Shown here in pieces: positions 52,830 through 60,470 of a stretch of DNA of 64,000 nucleotides. The stretch comes from Xanthobacteraceae bacterium (GTDB lineage: Bacteria > Pseudomonadota > Alphaproteobacteria > Rhizobiales > Xanthobacteraceae). The notes under the pieces were generated by a model. It was not told the origin of the DNA. It made no database searches and was given only the letters and a program-made list of their open reading frames with translations. Where the stretch lies: assembly GCA_022841625.1 (NCBI GenBank), contig JALHRD010000006.1, positions 62,001 to 126,000 on the forward strand, written 5' to 3'. Position 1 is the first letter of the stretch. The number at the start of each line of letters is the position of its first letter. The translations under genes and the position numbers were made by a program.

Positions 52830-53851
52830 TACTGGCTTCGTCCATCCTTCGTCTTGCCGCAGCCTTGTTGGTCGTCGCCCCCTCGGCCATGGCCGATGAG
52901 GTCGCCGATTTCTACAAGGGCAAAAACCTCAGCCTGTTCGTCGGCTATCCGCCAGGCGGCGGCTATGATGTCTATGCCCGCCTGATCGCCCGCTACATGA
53001 CCAAGCACATGCCGGGGCAGCCGCAGTTCACCGTGCGGCACAAGCCCGGCGCGGCCAGCCTCAATCTGGTCAGCGAGCTTTATAATGTGCTGCCGCGCGA
53101 CGGCACCGTGTTCGGCATGTTCTCACGCTCGGTGGCGATGGATCGCCTGCTCGGCCGCGCCGGCGCCAATTTCGATCCGGTGGCGTTCAATTGGATCGGC
53201 AGCGCCAATAACGAAGTATCGATCTGCGCGGTCTGGCATGCGGTCGGCGTTCGCACAATCGACGCCTTCATGGCGCGGCCGCTGACGTTCGCCGCCAATG
53301 CACCGGGCGCGGAATCCGATGTCTTCCCGCGCATCCTCAACAATCTCCTCGGCACAAAATTCAAGGTCGTCACCGGCTATCCCGGGGTCAACGATCTCAG
53401 CCTGGCGATGGAACGCGGCGAAACCGACGGCCGCTGCGGCTGGACCTGGTCCGCGGCCAAAGCTGCGCGCGGCGACTGGATCAGGGATGACAAAATTTAT
53501 GTCGCGGTTCAGTTTGCCACCGAAAAACATCCCGAACTGCAACATGTGCCACTGGTCACCGAGCTGGCGCGCAACGATCGGGAGCGCAGTGCGCTCGACT
53601 TGATCCTGTCGCAGCAGGCGATGGGGCGGCCATTTGCCGCGCCGCCCGGGGTCCCGCTGGCGCGGATCGACGCTTTGCGCGGTGCGTTCTCCCGCGCCGT
53701 CGCCGACCCCGATTTTCTGGCGGAGGCCATTAAGCAGCAGCTTGAGATCCGGCTGGTCGATGGCGAGGCCCTGCAAGCCCTGGTCGAGCGCATGTTCAAG
53801 GCGCCGGCAGAGGCGGTGGCCGCGGCCCGGACGGCGATCGCCCCGCGTTGA
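52826..53851 (+). CDS. TctC-like periplasmic binding protein, Cys-pair class
   Basis: A 341-aa receptor grouped with those at 15020 and 21391. The signal peptide ends SAMA at about 23. Landmarks: GYPPGGGYDVYAR, ICAVWHAV and ERGETDGRCGWTWSA, with Cys134 and Cys204 70 apart. The glycine-rich KPGAASLN replaces the NMxGAGS loop of its relatives. ATGA overlap with the DUF1232 gene makes translational coupling likely, an unusual partner for a receptor. Confidence 0.9.
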   Translation: MILASSILRLAAALLVVAPSAMADEVADFYKGKNLSLFVGYPPGGGYDVYARLIARYMTKHMPGQPQFTVRHKPGAASLNLVSELYNVLPRDGTVFGMFSRSVAMDRLLGRAGANFDPVAFNWIGSANNEVSICAVWHAVGVRTIDAFMARPLTFAANAPGAESDVFPRILNNLLGTKFKVVTGYPGVNDLSLAMERGETDGRCGWTWSAAKAARGDWIRDDKIYVAVQFATEKHPELQHVPLVTELARNDRERSALDLILSQQAMGRPFAAPPGVPLARIDALRGAFSRAVADPDFLAEAIKQQLEIRLVDGEALQALVERMFKAPAEAVAAARTAIAPR

Positions 53852-53906
53852 GTTTGTCGCCAGCTTCGGCTTAGCTATAGTTTGAACAGAACTGGGGAGG
53901 ATGACG

Positions 53907-54872
53907 ATGATACGCCTGGGAGCCGTCTGCGCTGCCGCAACCGCCATCCTGGCGCTGCCGCTCGGCCCGGCGCCGGCGGACGCGCAGACCCTTGCGGTCT
54001 TCACCAAAAGTCAGGGCAATCCGGTCGCGCGCGCAATCCGCATCGGCGCGGAAACCGCCGCGCGCGCCGAAAAGATGCTGGTGTTCAATTTCATCCCAAC
54101 CAGCGCCGACAATGTGCAGCAGCAGACCGCGCTCGCCGAAGAGGCGCTGCGCTCCAAACCGGACGCCGTTGTGTTCACCCCGACCGATTCCAAGGCGCTG
54201 GTGCCGATCGTGACTAAATTCACCGCAGCCGGCATTCCGGTCATCAATGTCAACGACCGGCTCGCCGATGGCGGTTCGACCGCCTATGTCGGCAGCGACG
54301 ATCTGGCAATTGCGCGCGCCACCGCGCGGGCGTTGTTCAAAGCGATGAACGGCACCGGCACGGTAGTCATCCTTGAGGGTACGCCGAAGGTCACATCGAG
54401 CCTGTTGCGGGTGCGCGGCTTCAATGAGGCGCTTAAGGAATTTCCGAACGTGAAGCTCCTGGCGTCGCAAACCGGCAACTACGCCCGCAAGTCCGCGTCC
54501 GAGACGATGAACAACCTGATCCGCAAATTTCCGCAGATCGACGGCGTGCTCGCCGCCAACGATCCGATGGCGCTCGGCGCACTCGATGCCCTCGGACCAA
54601 ACCGGCGAACCGCGCTGGTGGTCGGAATCAATGCCAGCCGCGAAGTCGCAGAACTCATTATTTCGGGCGCGATCGTGGCGAGCGGCGATTACAACGGCTT
54701 CGTCGAGGGCTGCGTCGCGGCGCATCTCGCCATTCGCGCCATCCGCAAGCAAGCCGTGCCCAAGGAAGCAATCCTGCGCACGGTCGTGGTCGACAAGAGC
54801 AATGTCGAACCCTATATGGCGCCGGTCGAAAAACGCAGCTGCCCGGCGTTCGAGGCCGCGGTCGCGAATTGA
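53907..54872 (+). CDS. RbsB-type (type 1) periplasmic sugar-binding protein, orphan
   Basis: A 321-aa periplasmic-binding-protein-like I receptor of the ribose family. The signal peptide ends ADAQ at about 27. Two-lobe landmarks: KPDAVVFTPTDSKALVP, GIPVINVNDRLADGG, YVGSDD, LEGTPKVTSSLLRVRGF and DGVLAANDPMALGAL. I start at ATG 53907 because GGGGAGG ends six bases before it; the ATG at 53901 would touch the ribosome site. No ABC ATPase or permease gene is nearby. The ligand is probably a sugar or polyol; not certain. Confidence 0.88.
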   Translation: MIRLGAVCAAATAILALPLGPAPADAQTLAVFTKSQGNPVARAIRIGAETAARAEKMLVFNFIPTSADNVQQQTALAEEALRSKPDAVVFTPTDSKALVPIVTKFTAAGIPVINVNDRLADGGSTAYVGSDDLAIARATARALFKAMNGTGTVVILEGTPKVTSSLLRVRGFNEALKEFPNVKLLASQTGNYARKSASETMNNLIRKFPQIDGVLAANDPMALGALDALGPNRRTALVVGINASREVAELIISGAIVASGDYNGFVEGCVAAHLAIRAIRKQAVPKEAILRTVVVDKSNVEPYMAPVEKRSCPAFEAAVAN

Positions 54873-54922
54873 GCGAATCGCCCTAGTATGAGGCTATGCT
54901 GTCCAGGTTGCCCTCGTGCCTC

Positions 54923-54976
54923 CGATTTGAAGTTCCTACAGCGGTTGCGGCAAATGCGGTTAGGAACTTCAAATCG
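54923..54976. repeat. 16-bp perfect palindrome, first of a pair
   Basis: CGATTTGAAGTTCCTA (54923-54938) and TAGGAACTTCAAATCG (54961-54976) are perfectly complementary around a 22-base loop. There is no T-run after either arm, so an ordinary terminator is unlikely. Confidence 0.75.
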
Positions 54977-55016
54977 AGATGTCGCACTGGAATCATAGCG
55001 TTGCTAGTGCCCCTTG

Positions 55017-55069
55017 GTTTCCGAAGTTCGTGTAAGTGGCTGCTGCGATTTATCACGAACTTCGGAAAC
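55017..55069. repeat. 16-bp perfect palindrome, second of a pair
   Basis: GTTTCCGAAGTTCGTG (55017-55032) and CACGAACTTCGGAAAC (55054-55069) pair perfectly around a 21-base loop. The stem shares the core GAAGTTC with the first palindrome 40 bases upstream and has the same stem and almost the same loop length. It ends 24 bases before the xseA start. Confidence 0.75.
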
Positions 55070-55093
55070 GGGCCACTGGTCCGGAGCCTGGCG

Positions 55094-56602
55094 ATGGCGA
55101 TGAACGAACCACGTCTCAACCTGATCGAGCTGACAGTCTCGGAACTGTCGGCGTCGCTCAAACGCACCGTTGAGGATGCGTTTGGCCATGTGCGCGTGCG
55201 CGGCGAATTGGGCAATGTCAAATATCACTCCAGCGGCCACGTCTATCTCGATCTCAAGGACGACAAGGCAAGCCTTGCCGGCGTGATCTGGCGCGGCAGC
55301 GCCGGTCGGATCCGGCTCAAGCTCGAGGCCGGGCTCGAAGTCGTCGTCACCGGCCGCCTCACCACCTATCCCGGACAATCCAAATATCAGATCGTGATCG
55401 AAACGCTGGAGCCGGCCGGGCTCGGCGCACTCATGGCGCTGGTCGAGGAGCGCAAGAAGAAACTTACCGCTGAGGGATTGTTCGATCCGTCGCGAAAGCA
55501 GTTGCTGCCGTTTCTGCCGACGGTGATCGGGGTCATCACCTCGCCAACCGGCGCCGTGATCCGCGACATTCTGCATCGCCTGGCCGACCGCTTCCCGCGC
55601 CGCGTGCTGGTATGGCCAGTGCGGGTGCAGGGCGAAGGTTCCGCCGAACAGATCGCGGCGGCGATTCACGGCTTCAACGCGCTCGACGTCCAAGGGCCGA
55701 TTCCGCGGCCCGATCTCTTGATCGTCGCCCGCGGCGGCGGCTCGCTCGAAGACCTCTGGTCGTTCAATGAAGAGATCGTGGTGCGCGCGGCTGCCGACAG
55801 CATGATCCCGCTGATTTCCGCGGTTGGCCACGAAACCGACGTGACGCTGATCGATTTCGCCGCCGACGTGCGCGCGCCGACGCCGACGGCCGCCGCCGAG
55901 ATGGCGGTGCCGGTGCGCACAGAACTCCTGGTGCGGATCGACAGTCTGGCGCGGCGCACATTGGCGAGTTGGCAGCGCAGCCATGAGGCACGCCGGACCG
56001 AATTGCGCGCCGCGACCCGAGCGCTACCGAGCGCGGATGCGCTGTTCGCTTTGGCGCGCCAGCGGCTCGACCACGCCACCGCGCGGCTGCCGCGCGCCTT
56101 GATCGCGAACACGCAGACCGACCGGGTCCGGTTTTCGCGGATCGCCGGCCGGATCGAACCGCGGCTGTTGGGCGCCCAGGTCGAACGACGGCGTGAGCGC
56201 CTCAGCAATGTCGCGCGCCTGCTGGCAAGCGCGCTCAAGACCTATCGGGACGCGCGCTTGACTGGCATTGCGCGCCACCGGGAACGCGTTACCGCCTTTG
56301 GCGAGCGCGCATTGCGCGCCATTTGTGGCCTGATCGACAATCGCGACCTGCGAACCGAACGGGCCGGACAGCTGTTAATGGCGTTCTCCTATCGCGGCGT
56401 TCTGGAACGCGGGTTTGCGCTGGTGCGTGATCGTGACGGCACCCCGCTGCGCCGCGCAGCGGCGATCCAAGCCGGACAAGGCCTGGAGATTGAATTCGCC
56501 GATGGCCGCGCACGCGCCACCGCCGACGGTGCGCCGGCGCTGACACCGCCCCCCCGGCGGCGCGGTGGCAGTGGCGGCCAGGGCAGCCTGTTCGACCCCT
56601 GA
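55094..56602 (+). CDS. xseA: Exodeoxyribonuclease VII large subunit
   Basis: A 502-aa large subunit of exonuclease VII, which degrades single-stranded DNA in both directions with XseB (not in this window). N-terminal OB-fold (about 8-105: [18 protein letters not shown], then [21 protein letters not shown]). The core contains [22 protein letters not shown], seen as [15 protein letters not shown], and [24 protein letters not shown] 55094 (or 55100) matches family starts. The frame stays open another 66 codons upstream through two palindromes, which I treat as untranslated. DUF2093 follows. Confidence 0.95.
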   Translation: MAMNEPRLNLIELTVSELSASLKRTVEDAFGHVRVRGELGNVKYHSSGHVYLDLKDDKASLAGVIWRGSAGRIRLKLEAGLEVVVTGRLTTYPGQSKYQIVIETLEPAGLGALMALVEERKKKLTAEGLFDPSRKQLLPFLPTVIGVITSPTGAVIRDILHRLADRFPRRVLVWPVRVQGEGSAEQIAAAIHGFNALDVQGPIPRPDLLIVARGGGSLEDLWSFNEEIVVRAAADSMIPLISAVGHETDVTLIDFAADVRAPTPTAAAEMAVPVRTELLVRIDSLARRTLASWQRSHEARRTELRAATRALPSADALFALARQRLDHATARLPRALIANTQTDRVRFSRIAGRIEPRLLGAQVERRRERLSNVARLLASALKTYRDARLTGIARHRERVTAFGERALRAICGLIDNRDLRTERAGQLLMAFSYRGVLERGFALVRDRDGTPLRRAAAIQAGQGLEIEFADGRARATADGAPALTPPPRRRGGSGGQGSLFDP

Positions 56603-56691
56603 ACCCGCTTTGGACCTCCCAAAAGGGTGACATTCGCGAGCCAGCGATTATCTTGGGGTAGGCTATTTCAAAAGGCCGGTGGAGACTTGAC

Positions 56692-56919
56692 GTGCTAAAC
56701 CGTTTCGATCGCTCCTCCCCGATGGCGGGCGAAGCCGAGCTGAAATATCTCGATGGCGACTTCCGGGTGCTGCGGCCGGGCGCTTTTGTGCGCTGCGCGG
56801 TTACTGGCACCGTCATCCCGCTTGAGGAACTGAAATACTGGAGTGTCGATCTGCAGGAAGCCTATCTCTCGCCGGAGGTGGTGCTGAAGCGACATGCCCC
56901 GGACTGGACCGAGTGCTGA
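56692..56919 (+). CDS. DUF2093 family protein
   Basis: A 75-aa conserved alphaproteobacterial protein of unknown function, containing the family core ELKYLDGDFRVLRPGAFVRC and IPLEELKYWSVDLQEAY. It starts with GTG at 56692, with GGTGGAG nine bases upstream. The family is regularly found between xseA and lpxK as here. Single Cys residues at 35 and the C-terminus. Confidence 0.88.
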   Translation: MLNRFDRSSPMAGEAELKYLDGDFRVLRPGAFVRCAVTGTVIPLEELKYWSVDLQEAYLSPEVVLKRHAPDWTEC

Positions 56920-56928
56920 ACGCCCCGA

Positions 56929-57933
56929 TCAGCGCCCCGTACGCGCGAGCGCGCGCCGCAACAAGTTCTGAAATCCAACTTCGTCATCGAACGCCAGCGT
57001 AACCGGCAGTGCGCGCGACCGTGCCGCCAGTTGCGCGACCGCGTCATCGCCCTGCATCCGCGCCAAGTCTTTCTCGGTGGTCACCAAAACGAAGCCGGCG
57101 CGATCGGCTTGCGCGCACAACGCCTGCGCGTCAGCTTGCGTAAAGCGATAATGATCGCCGAAACTGCGGGTCGCCGCGACCGCGATGCCCGCGCCGCGTA
57201 GCGTTGCAAAGAACTTCTCGGGATCGCCGATACCGGCGAAGGCCAGCACCTGTTTACCGGCAAGCGCGTCGATCGTCGGCCGATCGGCGACAAGCTTCGC
57301 ACCGAACACCGCCAGGCCGCGAGCCTGCGCCGACGCCTTGATGTCGTTGGCCGGCTCGGAGCCGACCACGATCAAGGCCTGGGCGCGATCAAGCTGGCCA
57401 TCGAGCGGCGCGCGCAGCGGCCCCGCCGGAATCACCCGACCATTGCCGACGCCGCGCCGGGCGTCGACCACCAGCACGGAGAAATCTTTGATGAGCGCAG
57501 GATTCTGAAATCCATCGTCCATGACAATGACACTGGCGCCGGCCGCCGCCGCGGCCTGCGCGCCGCGTGCCCGATCGCGCGCCACCACGGTCGGCGCGGC
57601 GCGCGCCAGCAGAAACGGCTCATCGCCAACATCGAACGCGCGATGCCGCGACGGATCGACCAGGACCGGACCGGGCTGCCGCCCGCCATAGCCGCGGCTC
57701 AAGAACACTGGCGATTCGCCACCGGCCCGCAGCAAGCGCGCCACGGTCAGCGCGACCGGCGTCTTGCCGGCACCTCCGGCGGTCGGATTGCCGATGCAGA
57801 TCACCGGCACGCTCGCTCGCAATCCACTGCGCACCAGACGCCGTGCGGCGACCGCGCCATAGACGCCAGCCAATGGCGCAAGCAGCACGGCGGCAATGCC
57901 GGCCCGCCGCCACCAAAACCGCGGCTCACGCAT
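56929..57933 (-). CDS. lpxK: Tetraacyldisaccharide 4'-kinase
   Basis: Phosphorylates the 4' position of the lipid A precursor at the inner membrane. 334 aa. An N-terminal membrane helix (about 12-30, AGIAAVLLAPLAGVYGAVAA) is followed by the Walker A motif GNPTAGGAGKTP and FLSRGYGG. DDGFQNPALIKD holds the conserved DDGFQ. The ATG at 57933 overlaps the end of waaA by eight bases. Convergent with DUF2093. Confidence 0.95.
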   Translation of the reverse strand: MREPRFWWRRAGIAAVLLAPLAGVYGAVAARRLVRSGLRASVPVICIGNPTAGGAGKTPVALTVARLLRAGGESPVFLSRGYGGRQPGPVLVDPSRHRAFDVGDEPFLLARAAPTVVARDRARGAQAAAAAGASVIVMDDGFQNPALIKDFSVLVVDARRGVGNGRVIPAGPLRAPLDGQLDRAQALIVVGSEPANDIKASAQARGLAVFGAKLVADRPTIDALAGKQVLAFAGIGDPEKFFATLRGAGIAVAATRSFGDHYRFTQADAQALCAQADRAGFVLVTTEKDLARMQGDDAVAQLAARSRALPVTLAFDDEVGFQNLLRRALARTGR

Positions 57934-59233
57934 GGCTGCCGCGGCGTTCCAGCCGGATCTGCATGAAATAAGGATCGAGCGCGGCCAGAGTTCGCTCGAG
58001 CGCGCCGCCAAGTTGATCGACGGTCTTGCGCGCGGCGCCGGTGATCGCGGCGCGCGCGGTCGCATCGGTCAGCAGCGCATCAATCCGGGCCGTGAGACCA
58101 CCGACCTCTGTAATCTGCTCGGCGCCGCGCGCGCTATCGAGCGCCTCATACAATTCGGCAAAGTTCCAAACATGCGGTCCGTGCAGCACCGCCGCTCCAA
58201 GCTTGATCGGCTCCACCGGATTCTGGCCGCCGTGGCTCGCAAGCGACCCTCCCATGAACACGACCGGCGCCAAACGGTAGACCAGCCCGAGCTCGCCCAG
58301 CGTATCGAGCACATAGATCTCGTCCTGCGCATCGGGCAGCCGGCCGCGCGACCGCAGCGAAGCGGCGAGACCCGCGGCGCGCGCGATTTCGACAATGCCC
58401 GGTCCGCGATCCGGATGGCGCGGCGCAATGATGGTCAAGAGCCCCGGAAATGCGCGGCGCAAACGCCGGTGCGTCTCGATCAGCACCGCCTCTTCGCCGG
58501 CATGGGTCGAGGCTGCGGCAATCGTGGTGCGGCCGCCGACCGCGTCCCGCAACTGGCGTAGACTTTCTTGATCGGCGGGCGGCTCAGGCACATCGAGCTT
58601 GAGATTTCCGGTGGTCGAAATGCGCGGCGCGCCAAGATCGCGATAGCGCTCAGCATAGGCCGGCGACTGCGCCAGGCAAAGATCAAATCGGCGCAGCAGC
58701 GCCGCGATCAATCCGGGTGCAAAGCGCCAGCGATTAAACGAGCGCTCGGACACCCTGCCATTCACCAGGATCAGCGGTACGCGACGCTCCGCGCTCATCT
58801 GGATCAGATTCGGCCACAGATCGGACTCCGTAAACAGGCCGAGGTCCGGTTTCCAATGATCGAGAAAGCGCGCGATAAAGCGCGGCACGTCCAGCGGAAC
58901 AAATTGATGGATAACACCCGGCGGCAGCCGCTGATCGGCGAGTCTGGCCGAGGTCACCGTCCCCGATGTCAGGAGCACTTTGAAATCCTTGGCCACGATG
59001 CGTTCGATCAGCGGGATAATCGCGGCAACCTCGCCAACGCTCGCGCCGTGAATCCAAATCAGCGGACCATCCGGCCGGGCCACATGCGTTTCACCGCGCC
59101 GCTCGCCGAGCCGCGCAGCGTCTTCCTTCCCGCGCCGGAGGCGGTGCGAAAGCATGACACTGGCCAGCGGTGCGCCCGCCATCATTGCCAGCCGATAGGC
59201 CCGCAATGCGACCGGCAATGGCAGCACCGCCAT
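57926..59233 (-). CDS. waaA: 3-deoxy-D-manno-octulosonic acid (Kdo) transferase
   Basis: Adds Kdo to lipid A precursor using CMP-Kdo (GT30 family). 435 aa from ATG 59233; a TTG nine codons earlier is also possible. Short N-terminal anchor (about 8-30), WIHGASVGEVAAIIPL, LFTESDLWPNLI and the nucleotide-sugar region GGSLASHGGQNPVEPIKLG. Overlaps lpxK, so the two lipid A steps are coupled. In related genomes an acyltransferase gene often lies between waaA and DUF4170; it is absent here. Confidence 0.95.
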   Translation of the reverse strand: MAVLPLPVALRAYRLAMMAGAPLASVMLSHRLRRGKEDAARLGERRGETHVARPDGPLIWIHGASVGEVAAIIPLIERIVAKDFKVLLTSGTVTSARLADQRLPPGVIHQFVPLDVPRFIARFLDHWKPDLGLFTESDLWPNLIQMSAERRVPLILVNGRVSERSFNRWRFAPGLIAALLRRFDLCLAQSPAYAERYRDLGAPRISTTGNLKLDVPEPPADQESLRQLRDAVGGRTTIAAASTHAGEEAVLIETHRRLRRAFPGLLTIIAPRHPDRGPGIVEIARAAGLAASLRSRGRLPDAQDEIYVLDTLGELGLVYRLAPVVFMGGSLASHGGQNPVEPIKLGAAVLHGPHVWNFAELYEALDSARGAEQITEVGGLTARIDALLTDATARAAITGAARKTVDQLGGALERTLAALDPYFMQIRLERRGSHA

Positions 59234-59387
59234 CGGCCTTTCGACGACCCCCTGGGACAACCCCTACCCTCCGGCTCAGGCGCGCAGCGACAGTAGCGCC
59301 GATGGTGTCACGCTTCTAGGCCCACCATCTGCATCTCTCATGATCGGTTCCCATGCCGGATCGATCGTTGTGAAGCTGGGCAGACGA

Positions 59388-59639
59388 TCAAGCTTTCGCA
59401 TGCCCATCGGCTTCCGGCTCGAGCAGGCGATGCAGATGAACGATGAAGTAGCGCATGTGGGCGTTATCGACGGTCTGCTGAGCCTTCGCCTTCCAGGCGG
59501 CATAGGCCGTCGCATAATTGGGATAAATGCCGACGATATCGAGCCGGCTAACATCCCTGAAATCATGGCCGCTGAGATCGGCCAATTCACCGCCAAATAC
59601 CAAATGCAGCAGTTGCCCCCGTGGAGACTGATCGCTCAT
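59388..59639 (-). CDS. DUF4170 family protein
   Basis: An 83-aa protein of a conserved alphaproteobacterial family with LLHLVFGGELADLSGHDFRD, IVGIYPNYATAYAAWKAKAQ and YFIVHLHRLLEP. Function unknown. Located between waaA (154 bases downstream) and the inositol-monophosphatase-like gene (30 bases upstream), its usual place. Confidence 0.87.
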   Translation of the reverse strand: MSDQSPRGQLLHLVFGGELADLSGHDFRDVSRLDIVGIYPNYATAYAAWKAKAQQTVDNAHMRYFIVHLHRLLEPEADGHAKA

Positions 59640-59669
59640 CGACGCTCCTCACACCCATAACAACGATAT

Positions 59670-60470
59670 CTAGATGAAGCGCGCCTCGCGCTCCTGGACC
59701 AGCGCCAGTACAGAGCTATGGCGCGACCCGCCCGCGGCGACCAGCAGCGCGTGCACCGGCTGTGGACAATTATATTTCAACCGATCGCCATTGATGTCGG
59801 TCAGCCTACCGCCGGCTTCGTGCACCAATAGATCGGCCGCCGCAAGGTCCCAGTCGTGGCTATTGCCGCTGACGATGGCAATATCCACTTGGCCTTGCGC
59901 GATGCGGGCCAGCCTCAATGCCAACGAGCCGATTCGCGGCAGCGACACAACCGAGGGATCAAGTTCGGCGAGCGGATCCGTAAACCGCTTCGGACCGACC
60001 AGCTTTGCGCCTTCGAGCCCGGCGCCCGGCCCGACCTCGATCGGCACGCCATTGCAGGTTGCGCCCTCGCCAGCCACTGCAAAGAAAAATTCATCGGTCA
60101 CCGGCGCAAACACCGCAGCGAGCCGCGGCCGGCCACCCGAAGCCAGCGCGACCGAGACGACCCAATCGTCGCGGCCGTCAAGATAGGAGCGCGTTCCGTC
60201 GATTGGATCGATGATCCAGACCGCATCGGCTGCGAGTCGCCGTGGATCGTCCTCGGTTTCTTCCGACAGCCAGCCATGAGCCGGAAACGTATGACCCAGC
60301 CGCTCTCGCAGCAGCGCGTCGACCGCGACATCGGCCTCGCTGACTGGCGACGATTTGCCCTTGATCCATTGCCGCATCGGGCCACGGAAAGTCTTTAGCG
60401 CGAGTTCGCCAGCCGCGCGCACGGCGGCCGCCAATAGATCGCGTTCGGTGGGCCGCTCATCTGCCTGCAA
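59670..60470 (-). CDS. Inositol monophosphatase / 3'(2'),5'-bisphosphate nucleotidase family (CysQ-like)
   Basis: A 266-aa lithium-sensitive phosphatase fold. Metal-binding motifs: WLSEETEDD, DPIDGTRSYLDG and WDLAAADLLVHEAGG, all intact. Substrate is either inositol-1-phosphate or 3'-phosphoadenosine-5'-phosphate; context does not decide. It starts with TTG at 60470, inside the end of pmbA (14-base overlap), with a strong GGAGGGG site eight bases upstream; no in-frame ATG is available near the N-terminus. Confidence 0.9.
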   Translation of the reverse strand: MQADERPTERDLLAAAVRAAGELALKTFRGPMRQWIKGKSSPVSEADVAVDALLRERLGHTFPAHGWLSEETEDDPRRLAADAVWIIDPIDGTRSYLDGRDDWVVSVALASGGRPRLAAVFAPVTDEFFFAVAGEGATCNGVPIEVGPGAGLEGAKLVGPKRFTDPLAELDPSVVSLPRIGSLALRLARIAQGQVDIAIVSGNSHDWDLAAADLLVHEAGGRLTDINGDRLKYNCPQPVHALLVAAGGSRHSSVLALVQEREARFI

